From Deltaproteobacteria bacterium (GTDB taxonomy: Bacteria > UBA10199 > JADGCS01): a stretch of DNA of 64,000 nucleotides. Under the pieces are notes generated by a model. The model was not told the DNA's origin, searched no databases, and worked only from the letters and a program-made list of their open reading frames with translations. Location: NCBI GenBank assembly GCA_024233595.1, contig JACKPK010000001.1, positions 186,001 through 250,000 on the forward strand. The letters run 5' to 3'. Shown piece after piece: positions 16,510 through 25,315 of the stretch. The translations under genes were made by a program, and so were the position numbers. Position 1 is the stretch's first letter, and every line of letters starts with the position of its first letter.

Positions 16510-17037
16510 ATGAAACAACGCCTTAAACTCATTTTGGTTTTCTTTGCTTTTTTGAGCCTTTTCATTTTTGGTAACCCGGCCTCGGCAGGCTACTACCAAT
16601 CCCCTACTTTTTTGCCTCCGGCTTTTGGAGTTTACGTGGGCACACCGGTTTACTACCCTTACACTAGCATTTGGGGATGGGGTTACACTGGCTACGGCGC
16701 TGGTTTTTATGGCTCATTTAACTATGGCTATGGCCCTGGTCGTGTTTGGTGGAAACGCTACGCCCCACAACAATCTTTAAGAAACAAACTGGCCTTACAC
16801 CGACAAGCCGTGCGTGTCTTTGCTAATAACATGCACCAATTCCAACTAGAAAAAACACACGAGCAAGCCGTGCAAGAACAGACTCAGTGGAATGCAACAC
16901 AAGATAAAATCCTTGGACCCGCTCCGGAACAGCACGATATTAAAATCAACATCCAAGAAGAACAAAGCCACGAAGTGCCCACACCCAAAGAAACCACAGT
17001 GATTGGCAATGGCGCTGTTGTGATGAATGTTTATTAA
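16510..17037 (+). CDS. Secreted Gly/Tyr-rich protein
   Basis: 175 aa from the ATG at 16510. This start places a textbook signal peptide at the N-terminus (MKQRLKLILVFFAFLSLFIF, cleavage after PASA); an upstream ATG at 16453 would bury it. The mature protein opens with about 65 residues rich in Gly, Tyr and Phe (YTSIWGWGYTGYGAGFYGSF), then a basic helix and an acidic Gln/Glu tail. Such Gly/Tyr sequences occur in surface and outer-membrane-associated proteins, but no family is recognised. Sec export means it is not itself a T3SS substrate. The sigma-28-type promoter links it to the predicted regulon. Confidence 0.7.
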   Translation: MKQRLKLILVFFAFLSLFIFGNPASAGYYQSPTFLPPAFGVYVGTPVYYPYTSIWGWGYTGYGAGFYGSFNYGYGPGRVWWKRYAPQQSLRNKLALHRQAVRVFANNMHQFQLEKTHEQAVQEQTQWNATQDKILGPAPEQHDIKINIQEEQSHEVPTPKETTVIGNGAVVMNVY

Positions 17038-17103
17038 TCTAAAGTCCAAACACCACGTTTCCTGACACTTGAAGTTACTTTAGCGACACGCTAAAAACAG
17101 TCC

Positions 17104-17904
17104 ATGAACCAAAACACATTCTCTGGGACTGAGTCCTACATTGTTTCCCCCGAACTCAAAGAAATCGTCAACGTTGCCATTGCTTTGGAACGCCCGCTCT
17201 TGCTCAAAGGCGAACCCGGCACGGGCAAAACCTTGTTAGCCTCTGCCATTGCACAATCTTTAAATAAAAAACTGCTGCGTTGGAATATTAAATCAAGCAC
17301 CAAAGCCATAGAGGGTCTTTACACTTACGACACCGTGCAACGCTTAAACGACGCACGCTTTGGTGAAGGTGATGTCAAAAACATTGCCAACTACATCAAG
17401 CTAGGTCCTTTAGGGCAATCCTTTGCTAGCGATGAACAAGTTGTTCTGCTCATTGATGAAGTCGATAAAGCTGACATTGAATTTCCCAATGACCTTTTGG
17501 CTGAACTCGATGAAATGACCTTCACCATCAACGAAACAGGCGAAACCATCAGCGCTAAAAAACGCCCCATTGTACTCATCACTTCAAACGCCGAAAAAGA
17601 ACTACCAGACGCGTTTTTAAGACGTTGTTTGTTTCACTACATTGAATTCCCTGAAGCAGCGCTCATGCAAGAGATTGTAAAAGTGCACTTTGATAAGCTG
17701 GATGAAAAACTTTTAAAAATGGCCTTGGCAAAATTTTACTGGGTTCGCGAACAAGATCAGCTCCGTAAAAAACCCGCCACCAGCGAACTCATCGATTGGA
17801 TCAAAGCCCTCATTGTTGGCGGCATCGATTTAAAACAATTCGAAAACCACATTCCTTTTTTGGGAACTTTGATCAAAACAGAAAGGGACCTTGAAAAATT
17901 TTAA
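17104..17904 (+). CDS. MoxR-type AAA+ ATPase
   Basis: 266 aa. Walker A at about residues 36-45 (LKGEPGTGKTLL), Walker B VVLLIDEVDKAD, sensor-1 PIVLITSNAEKELPDAF and arginine-finger FLRRCLFHYIEFP are complete. MoxR ATPases are chaperones that insert metal or activate VWA-partner complexes. It is followed 46 bp later by a VWA protein, the classic MoxR/CoxE arrangement. The substrate is not evident from the neighbours. Family certain, cellular role open. Confidence 0.9.
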   Translation: MNQNTFSGTESYIVSPELKEIVNVAIALERPLLLKGEPGTGKTLLASAIAQSLNKKLLRWNIKSSTKAIEGLYTYDTVQRLNDARFGEGDVKNIANYIKLGPLGQSFASDEQVVLLIDEVDKADIEFPNDLLAELDEMTFTINETGETISAKKRPIVLITSNAEKELPDAFLRRCLFHYIEFPEAALMQEIVKVHFDKLDEKLLKMALAKFYWVREQDQLRKKPATSELIDWIKALIVGGIDLKQFENHIPFLGTLIKTERDLEKF

Positions 17905-17950
17905 TCTTTTTTACTGCTCCCTGGTCCCTTGCCCCTAAACCCTATAATAT

Positions 17951-19117
17951 ATGATTTTCACCGACTTCTTTTACACGCTTCGCCAATACGGCATTAAGGT
18001 CTCTTTTAAAGAGTGGCATGCTTTGCTCAGTGCTCTAGACAAAGGTCTTATTGGCAATAGCTTGGACCGCTTTTACAACATCGCGCGTGCCATTTTGGTA
18101 AAAGACGAAAGCGAGTATGATTTATTTGATCAGATTTTTTTGCACACCTTCCGTGGTGCCATGGAGCCTTCGGACATCAATGATCAAATTTGGGATTGGT
18201 TGAACCGCGTTCCGCTAGAGCGCCACATTTCGCAGGAAGAAATCGACAAACTCAAAAAGCTCAGTTTGGACGAATTACAAAAACTTTTTGAAGAGCGCCT
18301 TAAAGAACAAAAAGAGCAACATCATGGCGGTAACCGTTGGATTGGCACCGGTGGCACCTCGCCCTTTGGTCATGGCGGCCACCATCCTTCTGGCATGCGT
18401 GTGGGCGGGGAATCCGGCAGAAGATCCGCTATGAAAATAGCTGCTGAACGTCGTTTTCGCAATTACCGCAAAGACCTCACTCTGGACATCCGACAAATTC
18501 AAGTGGCTTTAAAAAAATTACGCGAGCTCAAACGTCATGGTTCCCACGAAGAATTGGATCTGGACGCCACCATCGAAAAGACCGGCAAGAACGCTGGTGA
18601 AATCGAGTTGGTGTTTGCGCCACCACGAAAAAACCAAACCAAACTTTTATTGCTCATGGATGTTGGGGGCACAATGGACCCTTACGCCCACCTGGTCAGT
18701 CAGCTCTTTAGCGCCGCGCACGCCAGCAATCACTTTAAAGACTTTAAATTTTTTTACTTTCACAACTGCGTGTACAGTCGTCTTTACACCGATGTTGAAC
18801 GTTCCAAAACCATTGCCACACAAGATGTGCTCAACAAATACAACGAGGATTACAAACTCATTTTTGTGGGGGACGCGTGGATGCACCCTTATGAATTATT
18901 TTTTCAGGGTGGGCACATTGATTATTTTTCTAAAGAAAAGGCTTCGGGCATTCATTGGTTGCAACGGCTCAAACAACATTTTCGCAAAAGCATTTGGTTG
19001 AATCCAGAACGACAAAGCTATTGGGGGGCCGACACCATTGCGGCCATTGCTCAGATTTTCCCGATGTTTCCGCTGAGCATTGCAGGTTTAGAAGAAGGCA
19101 TCAGTAAGCTAAAATAA
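17951..19117 (+). CDS. VWA domain protein, CoxE-like partner of MoxR
   Basis: 388 aa. The N-terminal half is helical with a Gly/His-rich linker near residues 118-160 (GGNRWIGTGGTSPFGHGG). The VWA domain occupies the C-terminal half: the metal-ion site reads LLLMDVGGTMDPY, so the usual DxSxS is DxGxT, as in several CoxE-like proteins. YFHNCVYSRLYTD and IFVGDAWMHPYEL supply later VWA strands. It probably acts with the upstream MoxR ATPase as a metal-centre or complex assembly pair. Start follows a short gap after moxR; ribosome site is weak. Confidence 0.88.
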   Translation: MIFTDFFYTLRQYGIKVSFKEWHALLSALDKGLIGNSLDRFYNIARAILVKDESEYDLFDQIFLHTFRGAMEPSDINDQIWDWLNRVPLERHISQEEIDKLKKLSLDELQKLFEERLKEQKEQHHGGNRWIGTGGTSPFGHGGHHPSGMRVGGESGRRSAMKIAAERRFRNYRKDLTLDIRQIQVALKKLRELKRHGSHEELDLDATIEKTGKNAGEIELVFAPPRKNQTKLLLLMDVGGTMDPYAHLVSQLFSAAHASNHFKDFKFFYFHNCVYSRLYTDVERSKTIATQDVLNKYNEDYKLIFVGDAWMHPYELFFQGGHIDYFSKEKASGIHWLQRLKQHFRKSIWLNPERQSYWGADTIAAIAQIFPMFPLSIAGLEEGISKLK

Positions 19118-19275
19118 AAAGAGCCCCAAAAGATCAGATCGAAGCAAGCCCAAATAGCCTAGATCGTCTCCCAGGGGCCACGGAGAAGAGGAATCTTTCC
19201 TCACCCCCATCTTCGAGACCTTGATTCATAAGTTGCGTGTTTTTTTAAAAAATAATGATGCTGCAAAAATAAAGG
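19118..19275. terminator. Structured convergent intergenic region (terminator or small RNA)
   Basis: Between two convergent genes. GAAGCAAG (19141-19148) pairs with CTTGATTC (19220-19227) at 7 of 8 positions; inside it GTCTC (from 19166) pairs with GAGAC (about 19215), and GAGGAA-TCT-TTCCTC (about 19189-19203) forms the apex. A run of T follows at 19240-19246, and an A-rich run opens the region for the opposite strand. A bidirectional terminator is the simple reading; at about 110 nt it is longer than needed, so a small structured RNA is possible. Confidence 0.45.
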
Positions 19276-20118
19276 CTAAAACGGCACATTGCTCTCGACC
19301 CAAGTCACTTCGCCCTGTTCATCGGGAACACCAAGTTCACTAGCGTGTAAATACAAACGATCCGCGCTTTTGCCGCCATAAAGTTCATCACCCAATAAGG
19401 GAGATCCAAGCAAAGCCAGGTGCGCTCGGATTTGATGACGACGCCCTGTGATCAAGCGCAGCTGGTAACGGATGCCCTGATCGCAAAGTTCGGCAGCGAT
19501 GATCTCGGTGACGACTTTCAAAGCGCCCTCTTCTTCTTCGAAGGACAAATAGACCTGATCAGAACCTTTGCTCTTTAATAGCTGGTAGGCTTGGTAAACC
19601 CCAAGTTCTAAAGCCTCACCCGTGGCAACACAGTGATAAATTTTTTCGACCTTGTTTTTAGAAAACTGATCACGCAAAAATTCATAGGCCTGCTTGTTTT
19701 TGCCCGCCACCACAACACCCGATGTTTCAAAATCCAAACGATGCGCAAGCCCGGCTTCTAGAGGATGAATCTGCAACTGCTCGGGACGCAACGCAGCCAA
19801 ATAATTGGCCACCGTATCGTGGTCTTGTCTGGTTTGAGCCACAGAATGCATTTGGCTGGGTTTTTCGATAAAAAGCCAATCGTCAGTGCTGTGTAAGATC
19901 TGACAAGGCAAATCAGCATGACCCTGCAATTGATCTTGTATTTGGGCAATGCTCAGTTGCGCGATCTCGGATTCTAAAACCCAGGAATTAACACCCATGG
20001 GCTTTTTGCCACAGTAAACATTTTGTTGTTCCAGATGGCCTTTGATTTCGGCGCGGGAAAGCTCAGGAAAGATTTTTTTAAGCGCTTGCCGCACACGGAT
20101 TTTATTATCTGCCGTCAT
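19276..20118 (-). CDS. RluA-family RNA pseudouridine synthase
   Basis: 280 aa. The N-terminal segment (residues 1-55) resembles an S4-type RNA-binding fold (LKKIFPELSRAEIKGHLEQQ). The catalytic motif HRLDFETSG is intact with the essential Asp, followed by KIYHCVATGEA and the C-terminal LITGRRHQIRAHLALLG with LLGDELYGG. It converts specific uridines in rRNA or tRNA to pseudouridine. Which RluA subclass (RluC/D or TruC-like) cannot be decided by eye. It stands alone, divergent from the alpha/beta hydrolase. Confidence 0.88.
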   Translation of the reverse strand: MTADNKIRVRQALKKIFPELSRAEIKGHLEQQNVYCGKKPMGVNSWVLESEIAQLSIAQIQDQLQGHADLPCQILHSTDDWLFIEKPSQMHSVAQTRQDHDTVANYLAALRPEQLQIHPLEAGLAHRLDFETSGVVVAGKNKQAYEFLRDQFSKNKVEKIYHCVATGEALELGVYQAYQLLKSKGSDQVYLSFEEEEGALKVVTEIIAAELCDQGIRYQLRLITGRRHQIRAHLALLGSPLLGDELYGGKSADRLYLHASELGVPDEQGEVTWVESNVPF

Positions 20119-20207
20119 AAATATATTTTACAGCCTTTACGTCATGCCCATTTTTCGGGTAAATTCCCTTTATAAAAGCGTCCGTAAAAAAACCAGAGCA
20201 TAAAGGC

Positions 20208-21122
20208 ATGAATTCCCAGATCCAGCAAAAATACTTTAAAACCTTTGATGGCCACAAAATCGGTTACCAAGTCATGGGCAAAGGCAAAAAACCTTTTGTA
20301 CTGTGTAATGGGCTTGGTGGCAGTGCCATTGCCTGGAAACCCATTGTCGATCAATTTCAAAATGAATACCGTTTCATCACTTGGGACTATTGTGGCCTTT
20401 TTAGCTCCGAAACAAAAGACACCCCAGATGACTTACGCATTGAACGCCATGTCAAAGACATGGAAGCCCTGCTCAAACACGAAGGCATCAAAAAAGCTGT
20501 CTTTGGCGCTTGGTCCATGGGTGTGCAAGTCTGTTTAGATTACTATCGTGATCATTCAGAGCAATACCAAGGCATGGTGCTTTTTAACGGCGCTGCCGGG
20601 GAACCTTACAACACCGTTTTAAATTCCAAACTCAGTAAATTTGTTTTGCCAGTTTTAAACCAGCAAATCATCCGACTCATGCCGATCATGCAACCGCGTT
20701 TGCAACCTCTTGCGGAATTGGTTGTTGATCACAAAGAATTCATCCGCATCATCAAACGATTAAAAATCGTGCATCAAAATTTAGATACCGAAATCTTTCG
20801 GCAAGTCGCGCTTTCGATGATGAAAACCAACCTCACCGTTTATCATCATATTTTAGAATGCCTAAGCCTTCACGACGCCTCAGACGTTTTACCACATATC
20901 GAGATCCCCACATTGGTGATGGCCGGCAGCCGCGATGTGCTCACGCCACAAAAGGTCGCCGAAAGCATGGTGGAACAAATCCCCCATGCAGAACTGCTTG
21001 TGCTTCCGCAAGGATCTCATTACATGCTTTTGGAATTCCCTGAGTGGATCAATAAACGTTTGGATCAGTTTTTAAACGAGCACCAACTCATTGGCAAAAG
21101 AAAGAAATCACAAAAAACATGA
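20208..21122 (+). CDS. Alpha/beta hydrolase
   Basis: 304 aa. Oxyanion-loop segment CNGLGGSAIAW, nucleophile elbow GAWSMGVQ with the catalytic Ser, acid in MAGSRDVLTP and His in LPQGSHYMLLEFP are all present and in order. No signal peptide. It overlaps nadB by 4 bp (ATGA) and so heads a hydrolase-nadB-nucleotidyltransferase operon, though nothing ties its substrate to NAD synthesis. Esterase, lipase or lactonase activity is possible; substrate unknown. Confidence 0.85.
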   Translation: MNSQIQQKYFKTFDGHKIGYQVMGKGKKPFVLCNGLGGSAIAWKPIVDQFQNEYRFITWDYCGLFSSETKDTPDDLRIERHVKDMEALLKHEGIKKAVFGAWSMGVQVCLDYYRDHSEQYQGMVLFNGAAGEPYNTVLNSKLSKFVLPVLNQQIIRLMPIMQPRLQPLAELVVDHKEFIRIIKRLKIVHQNLDTEIFRQVALSMMKTNLTVYHHILECLSLHDASDVLPHIEIPTLVMAGSRDVLTPQKVAESMVEQIPHAELLVLPQGSHYMLLEFPEWINKRLDQFLNEHQLIGKRKKSQKT

Positions 21123-22708
21123 GCACGTCCTCTGACATTTTAATCATTGGTTCCGGCATCAGCGGTTTAAGTCTGGCCATTAAGTTGGCCAATGAACACA
21201 ATGTGTTTGTGGTGACAAAACGCGAAGCCATGGAATCCAACACCCGTTACGCACAAGGTGGTATCGCCTCTGTCATGACTCACCCGGATAATTTTGACGC
21301 ACACATTCAAGATACCCTAGAAGCCGGTTCGCATCTTTGTGATCCCAAAGTGGTCGAGCAAGTGGTGTGCTCTGGCCCAGCTTTAATTCAAGAGCTTTTG
21401 CAAGCCGGTGTTAAATTTGCCAAAACAGATGACGATCACTTTGATTTGGGTCGCGAAGGTGGCCATTCTGAACGCCGTGTTTTGCACGCCATGGACTTAA
21501 CGGGTTTCGAAATCGAAAAAAAACTTTTACGCAAAGCGCGCAAGAACCCGCGCATTCATTTTTTAGAACACCACATTGCCATCGACCTCATCAGCGATCG
21601 CCATCTTAAAAAATCCGCCAAAAATAAATTAATTTACGGTGCTTATATCTTAGACAAAAACACCGGCAAGATCCTAACCCTGCGTGCAGACGTGACTGTC
21701 TTAGCCACGGGTGGCGCAGGCAAAACTTATTTGTACACCAGCAACCCAGACATTGCCACTGGTGATGGCATAGCCATGGCTTACCGAGCTGGCTGCGAAA
21801 TTGCTAATCTGGAGTTTGTGCAGTTCCACCCCACTTGCTTGCACGACCCACGCGCTAAATCCTTTTTGATTTCAGAAGCCATGCGTGGTGAAGGTGGCAC
21901 TTTGCGTTTGATGAACGGCAAAGCCTTCATGAAAGACTACCACAAAATGGGCGACCTGGCGCCGCGCGATCACGTGGCACGTGCGATCGATTTTGAACTG
22001 AAAAAACGCGGTGATCGTTTTGTGACTTTAGACATGACACATCTGGATCGCACCTTTTTAAAAGAACGCTTCCCCACCATTTACAAAACCTGCCGTCGCT
22101 ATGGTTTTGACATGGCAAAAGAAGCCATCCCGGTTGTGCCCGCCGCGCATTATTTTTGTGGCGGTGTGCGTGTGAACCTAAAGGGTCAAACAGCTCTAGA
22201 AAATCTCTACGCCATTGGCGAAGTCAGTTGCACAGGATTGCATGGTGCCAATCGCTTGGCTTCTAATTCCTTGCTCGAAGGTTTGGTTTACGCTGACAAG
22301 GTTGCCAAAGACATTTTAAAATCGCCCCCTACATCTAAAAAAGATGTGAAGGTCAGAGACTGGGACCCAGGCAAAGCCATTGATTCCGATGAAGCCGTGG
22401 TCATCATCCAAAACTGGGATGAGGTGCGCCGTATGATGTGGAACTATGTCGGCATTGTGCGCAGCACCAAACGCTTGTTGCGTGCCAAACGGCGCGTGGA
22501 TGTGCTTTTGGAAGAAATCAAAGAATACTACTGGGATTTTACCCCCACGGCTGACCTTTTAGAACTGCGCAACCTGGCTCGTGTGGCTGATCTGACCATT
22601 CGCTGCGCGTTGCAACGCAAAGAATCTATTGGACTCAACCACAACATCGATTACCCAGAGCCAAAAGCCAAGAGCAAACGCTTTAATGTGATCAGAAAGT
22701 TTTCATGA
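21119..22708 (+). CDS. nadB: L-aspartate oxidase
   Basis: 529 aa, the usual length. FAD-dependent oxidation of L-aspartate to iminoaspartate, first step of de novo NAD synthesis. Rossmann start ILIIGSGISGLSLAIKLA, then NTRYAQGGIASV, the HSERRVLHAMDLTG segment, EFVQFHPT with the capping domain, and EVSCTGLHGANRLASNSLLE near the C-terminus separate it from succinate dehydrogenase. It overlaps its neighbours on both sides by 4 bp. nadA and nadC are not in the window; nadE lies about 4 kb downstream, in a separate unit. Confidence 0.95.
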   Translation: MSTSSDILIIGSGISGLSLAIKLANEHNVFVVTKREAMESNTRYAQGGIASVMTHPDNFDAHIQDTLEAGSHLCDPKVVEQVVCSGPALIQELLQAGVKFAKTDDDHFDLGREGGHSERRVLHAMDLTGFEIEKKLLRKARKNPRIHFLEHHIAIDLISDRHLKKSAKNKLIYGAYILDKNTGKILTLRADVTVLATGGAGKTYLYTSNPDIATGDGIAMAYRAGCEIANLEFVQFHPTCLHDPRAKSFLISEAMRGEGGTLRLMNGKAFMKDYHKMGDLAPRDHVARAIDFELKKRGDRFVTLDMTHLDRTFLKERFPTIYKTCRRYGFDMAKEAIPVVPAAHYFCGGVRVNLKGQTALENLYAIGEVSCTGLHGANRLASNSLLEGLVYADKVAKDILKSPPTSKKDVKVRDWDPGKAIDSDEAVVIIQNWDEVRRMMWNYVGIVRSTKRLLRAKRRVDVLLEEIKEYYWDFTPTADLLELRNLARVADLTIRCALQRKESIGLNHNIDYPEPKAKSKRFNVIRKFS

Positions 22709-23463
22709 GTCAAAATCTAAAAATTCAAGACGTGGTGATTTTAGCAGCCGGTAAAGGCACGCGTTTAAAAAACATCACAGAGAATTTACCCAAAGCGCTG
22801 GTGCCAGTTGCCAACAAGCCTATCGTTTTGCACGTTTTAGAATTCTTGAATCAACTTGGTCCCCTGCGCGTTCATTTTGCTTTGGGATTTTGTGGCGAAG
22901 CCATTCGTGATTTTTGCGCTAAACAAAATTTAGAAAATCTGAGTTTTCATTTTTACGAAAACGATCTCTACGATCAAACCAACAACGCCTATTCTTTGCA
23001 CCAGATCACCAAAGATTTAAACCGCGCCTTTGTTTTGATCGATGGCGATTTGATTTTAGACAAAGCGACCTTAGAGCAAGCACTTTGCTCTGAGCAAAGC
23101 CAGCTCTTTTGCGACACCCGGGTTGACCGGCTTGACGAAGAAGCCATGAAGGTTCTTTGTGACTCGCCAGACTCTCAAAGCATCACTAAAATTTCCAAAA
23201 AACTATCCATTGCGGGATCGCAGGGTGAGTACATTGGTCTCTTGAGCTTGCAAGCAGACTGGGCCACAGCACTTGCCAAACAATTACACACCGATATGCA
23301 GAACAAAGATTATTGGAATGATTATTACGAAGACGCTTTGCAACGCATTTTAGATAGCGAGCAAAGTTTAAGTCCTTTGCAACTGACCTGCATTGGCGAA
23401 AGTGCCTGGTGCGAAATCGACGATCAAGACGATTTAGACCGCGCCCATCTGCTATTTAAGTAA
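22705..23463 (+). CDS. Sugar/choline-phosphate nucleotidyltransferase, LicC-like
   Basis: 252 aa. NTP-transferase signature VVILAAGKGTRLKNITENLP with KALVPVANKPIV; the loop DQTNNAYSL and FVLIDGDLIL match LicC-type cytidylyltransferases that activate phosphocholine or a similar small alcohol phosphate. CEIDDQDDLDRA closes the metal site. Translationally coupled to nadB (ATGA). A second, distant relative lies at 25316 on the other strand. Substrate cannot be fixed from sequence. Confidence 0.8.
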   Translation: MSQNLKIQDVVILAAGKGTRLKNITENLPKALVPVANKPIVLHVLEFLNQLGPLRVHFALGFCGEAIRDFCAKQNLENLSFHFYENDLYDQTNNAYSLHQITKDLNRAFVLIDGDLILDKATLEQALCSEQSQLFCDTRVDRLDEEAMKVLCDSPDSQSITKISKKLSIAGSQGEYIGLLSLQADWATALAKQLHTDMQNKDYWNDYYEDALQRILDSEQSLSPLQLTCIGESAWCEIDDQDDLDRAHLLFK

Positions 23464-23589
23464 AAAAAAGAGACCCGGGGGGGTGCTACGGCCCAAGTGG
23501 CCGTGCCAGGGCGCACAACGCCAAGCTTACCTTCTGGCAAGCTTTCCCGCAGTGCACTTTGCTGCGGCTTTTGCCGCAGAGAATTATTA
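23462..23589. repeat. Hairpin-rich insertion flanked by a duplicated terminator arm
   Basis: The 17-mer AAAAAAAAGAGACCCGG occurs at 23462-23478 and again at 23590-23606, 128 bp apart. Between them lie ACGGCC-CAAGT-GGCCGT (23488-23504), an AAGCTT-repeat hairpin, and CTGCGGC-TTTT-GCCGCAG (23562-23579). This is consistent with a short MITE-like element or duplication that split or doubled the nucleotidyltransferase terminator. Confidence 0.5.
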
Positions 23590-23619
23590 AAAAAAAAGAG
23601 ACCCGGAGGGTCTCTTTTT
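23590..23619. terminator. Rho-independent terminator
   Basis: GAGACCC (23598-23604) and GGGTCTC (23608-23614) around GGA, preceded by a run of A and followed by five T. The A and T runs make it usable in both directions. It serves the nadB operon from the left. Confidence 0.85.
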
Positions 23620-23842
23620 AGATTCTGAATCATCAAATTTTCTGCACGACGTGAGTTAGCTGGCCTCATCACCCAAGGGCCAACCGCTACAAGCAATGTT
23701 GTTTCGCAGAAAGAAAAATGCTCCAGCCCAATACGAAGCCTAAAAACCAATGCCTTAGGCTCTATTTACTCTTAACGGATTTAAAAATACCCATCTTTAA
23801 AAATTTTTTTTAGAAATATAACCTACTGAAAAAACGAAGATT
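23620..23842. other. Intergenic region without recognisable features
   Basis: The convergent gap between the terminator and the BON gene holds no open frame with a start and ribosome site and no strong hairpin. The right end is AT-rich. Confidence 0.5.
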
Positions 23843-24187
23843 TTAAATAATCTCCTCTTCCTCGTCATCATCATCACTGTATTCTTGATCGTCGATTTCA
23901 TCGTCGTCAAAGTTCATGCCCTTTAGATTAGGCGATTCGTCGTCAGAGTCTTCAAAATTAAGAGTTTCATCAACCCAAACTTTATTTTTGTAATCCTCGA
24001 TATCTAAGTCTTCCAATACTTCGTCAATGACTTCGAGTTCTTCTTGGCTAGACACGCGGCCCGAAAGCGTGATGCTGCCATCAACCACTTCGATATCAAT
24101 GTAGTTCATACTCAAGCGGCCGTCTTCTTCAAATGCCTCTAACATGGCTTCTAAAATCTCTTCATCTTGCATGGTTTCAATTCTCAT
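23843..24187 (-). CDS. BON domain protein with acidic tail
   Basis: 114 aa. Residues 8-75 form a BON domain (DEEILEAMLEAFEEDGRLSM, then IDIEVVDGSITLSGRVSS and the closing helix ELEVIDEVLEDL). BON domains bind phospholipid or act as small scaffold modules. There is no signal peptide, so this copy is cytoplasmic. The last about 35 residues are almost all Asp/Glu (DDDEIDDQEYSDDDDEEEE), similar in character to the tail of the malic enzyme at 43800. Single gene, no evident operon. Confidence 0.8.
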   Translation of the reverse strand: MRIETMQDEEILEAMLEAFEEDGRLSMNYIDIEVVDGSITLSGRVSSQEELEVIDEVLEDLDIEDYKNKVWVDETLNFEDSDDESPNLKGMNFDDDEIDDQEYSDDDDEEEEII

Positions 24188-24283
24188 GACTGTGTGCCTT
24201 TCAAAACAAAAATGATCCCTAAATTGGGATGCAAGCGTGGCCTAAATAGATAAATGCCTTTGTTTGTCAAATTTTTTAGGAAA

Positions 24284-25306
24284 CTATTCGATCTTTTTGC
24301 CAGCTTTGATTTTTTTAATGTAATCAGCGACTTGTGCAAAATCCATCACCAAAATCCCAACCGCCATCCAAAACAGAACCCGCAAGCGGCGCACGATTTG
24401 AACACTGAGGCCAATTTCACCATCAAATCCATACAGAACAGAAAAATTAGCATAAAGAGCTTCCACCACACCCAGTGCACCAGGAATCCAGCCAAAAACC
24501 ACTGTAAAAAATGAAGTGAGCGCAATGAGGATCAAACAAAACACCAATTCCCATCGTCCCGTGAAACAATACAGGATGATCATGATCTCGACACCGCCTA
24601 AGACACGACCAACAAAGTGATAAAGGAAAGCAAGCCACACTGGGATTTTAGAGCGGTCTTTGTAAAATTCAAGATGCTCTCGCAGTTCGATGAGCTTTTG
24701 ACCTGGCTGAGGGAAGCGCTTCCAACGGATGAGCAAACGCACAAATGGTTCAAGCACTCCGTAACCTTTGCCAGAAACCATTGAGATCAATAAACTTCCC
24801 ATGACTGTGCAGAGAAAAATGTAAATGAGAACCATGATGATGTGCAACCAAGCCGGGAACTCAATGGGCTGCGTGAGCAAAAGCGCCAAACCCACCAAAT
24901 TAAAAACGTTGGCGGCCAAACTGTGTAAGGTGCGGTCAATCACCACGGATCGCAAACGCGAATCGGGACCCACAAGTTTACGTAGTAAAAGAATGCGCAC
25001 GGGATCGCCCACCATGAAACCCAAAGGCGTCATGAAGTTCACCCCTTCTCCACTGAGTTTTATTTTGAGCAAGCCTCTAAACGGCACCCTTGGGCGAACT
25101 CCACGAAACAGCTGCTGCCAGGCGCGCGTGTAAAACAACATCCACAAAAAAGAATTAGCAATCACCCATAAATAAAAACCACGAACCTCACCGAGTTTAT
25201 GTAAAACAACAGAGAAGCCACCAAATTTTTGAATGGAGACAACAAAGAGGCCAAGGCCAATGATCAGACTGATCAGTCTTAATAAATTAGATAATCCCTT
25301 TTTCAC
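24284..25306 (-). CDS. Lysylphosphatidylglycerol synthase/flippase-like membrane protein (UPF0104 type)
   Basis: 340 aa with about eight hydrophobic segments beginning at residue 8. Family landmarks: a polar loop with KIKLSGEGVNFMTPLGFMVG and EPFVRLL, then FGWIPGALGVVEALY near the end. These proteins form the membrane domain of MprF and many stand-alone putative lipid or polyprenol-linked-substrate flippases. It is last in an operon after a HAD phosphatase and a nucleotidyltransferase (9-bp gap), which suggests modification or transport of a phospholipid or glycolipid headgroup. Family confident; substrate inferred only. Confidence 0.82.
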   Translation of the reverse strand: MKKGLSNLLRLISLIIGLGLFVVSIQKFGGFSVVLHKLGEVRGFYLWVIANSFLWMLFYTRAWQQLFRGVRPRVPFRGLLKIKLSGEGVNFMTPLGFMVGDPVRILLLRKLVGPDSRLRSVVIDRTLHSLAANVFNLVGLALLLTQPIEFPAWLHIIMVLIYIFLCTVMGSLLISMVSGKGYGVLEPFVRLLIRWKRFPQPGQKLIELREHLEFYKDRSKIPVWLAFLYHFVGRVLGGVEIMIILYCFTGRWELVFCLILIALTSFFTVVFGWIPGALGVVEALYANFSVLYGFDGEIGLSVQIVRRLRVLFWMAVGILVMDFAQVADYIKKIKAGKKIE

Positions 25307-25315
25307 AAAAGGCCT

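Noticed and set aside
19118..19275. Possible 6S RNA or SRP RNA
   Set aside because: Only about 110 nt, without the SRP tetraloop region or the 6S central-bubble layout. Kept only as a generic structured region.
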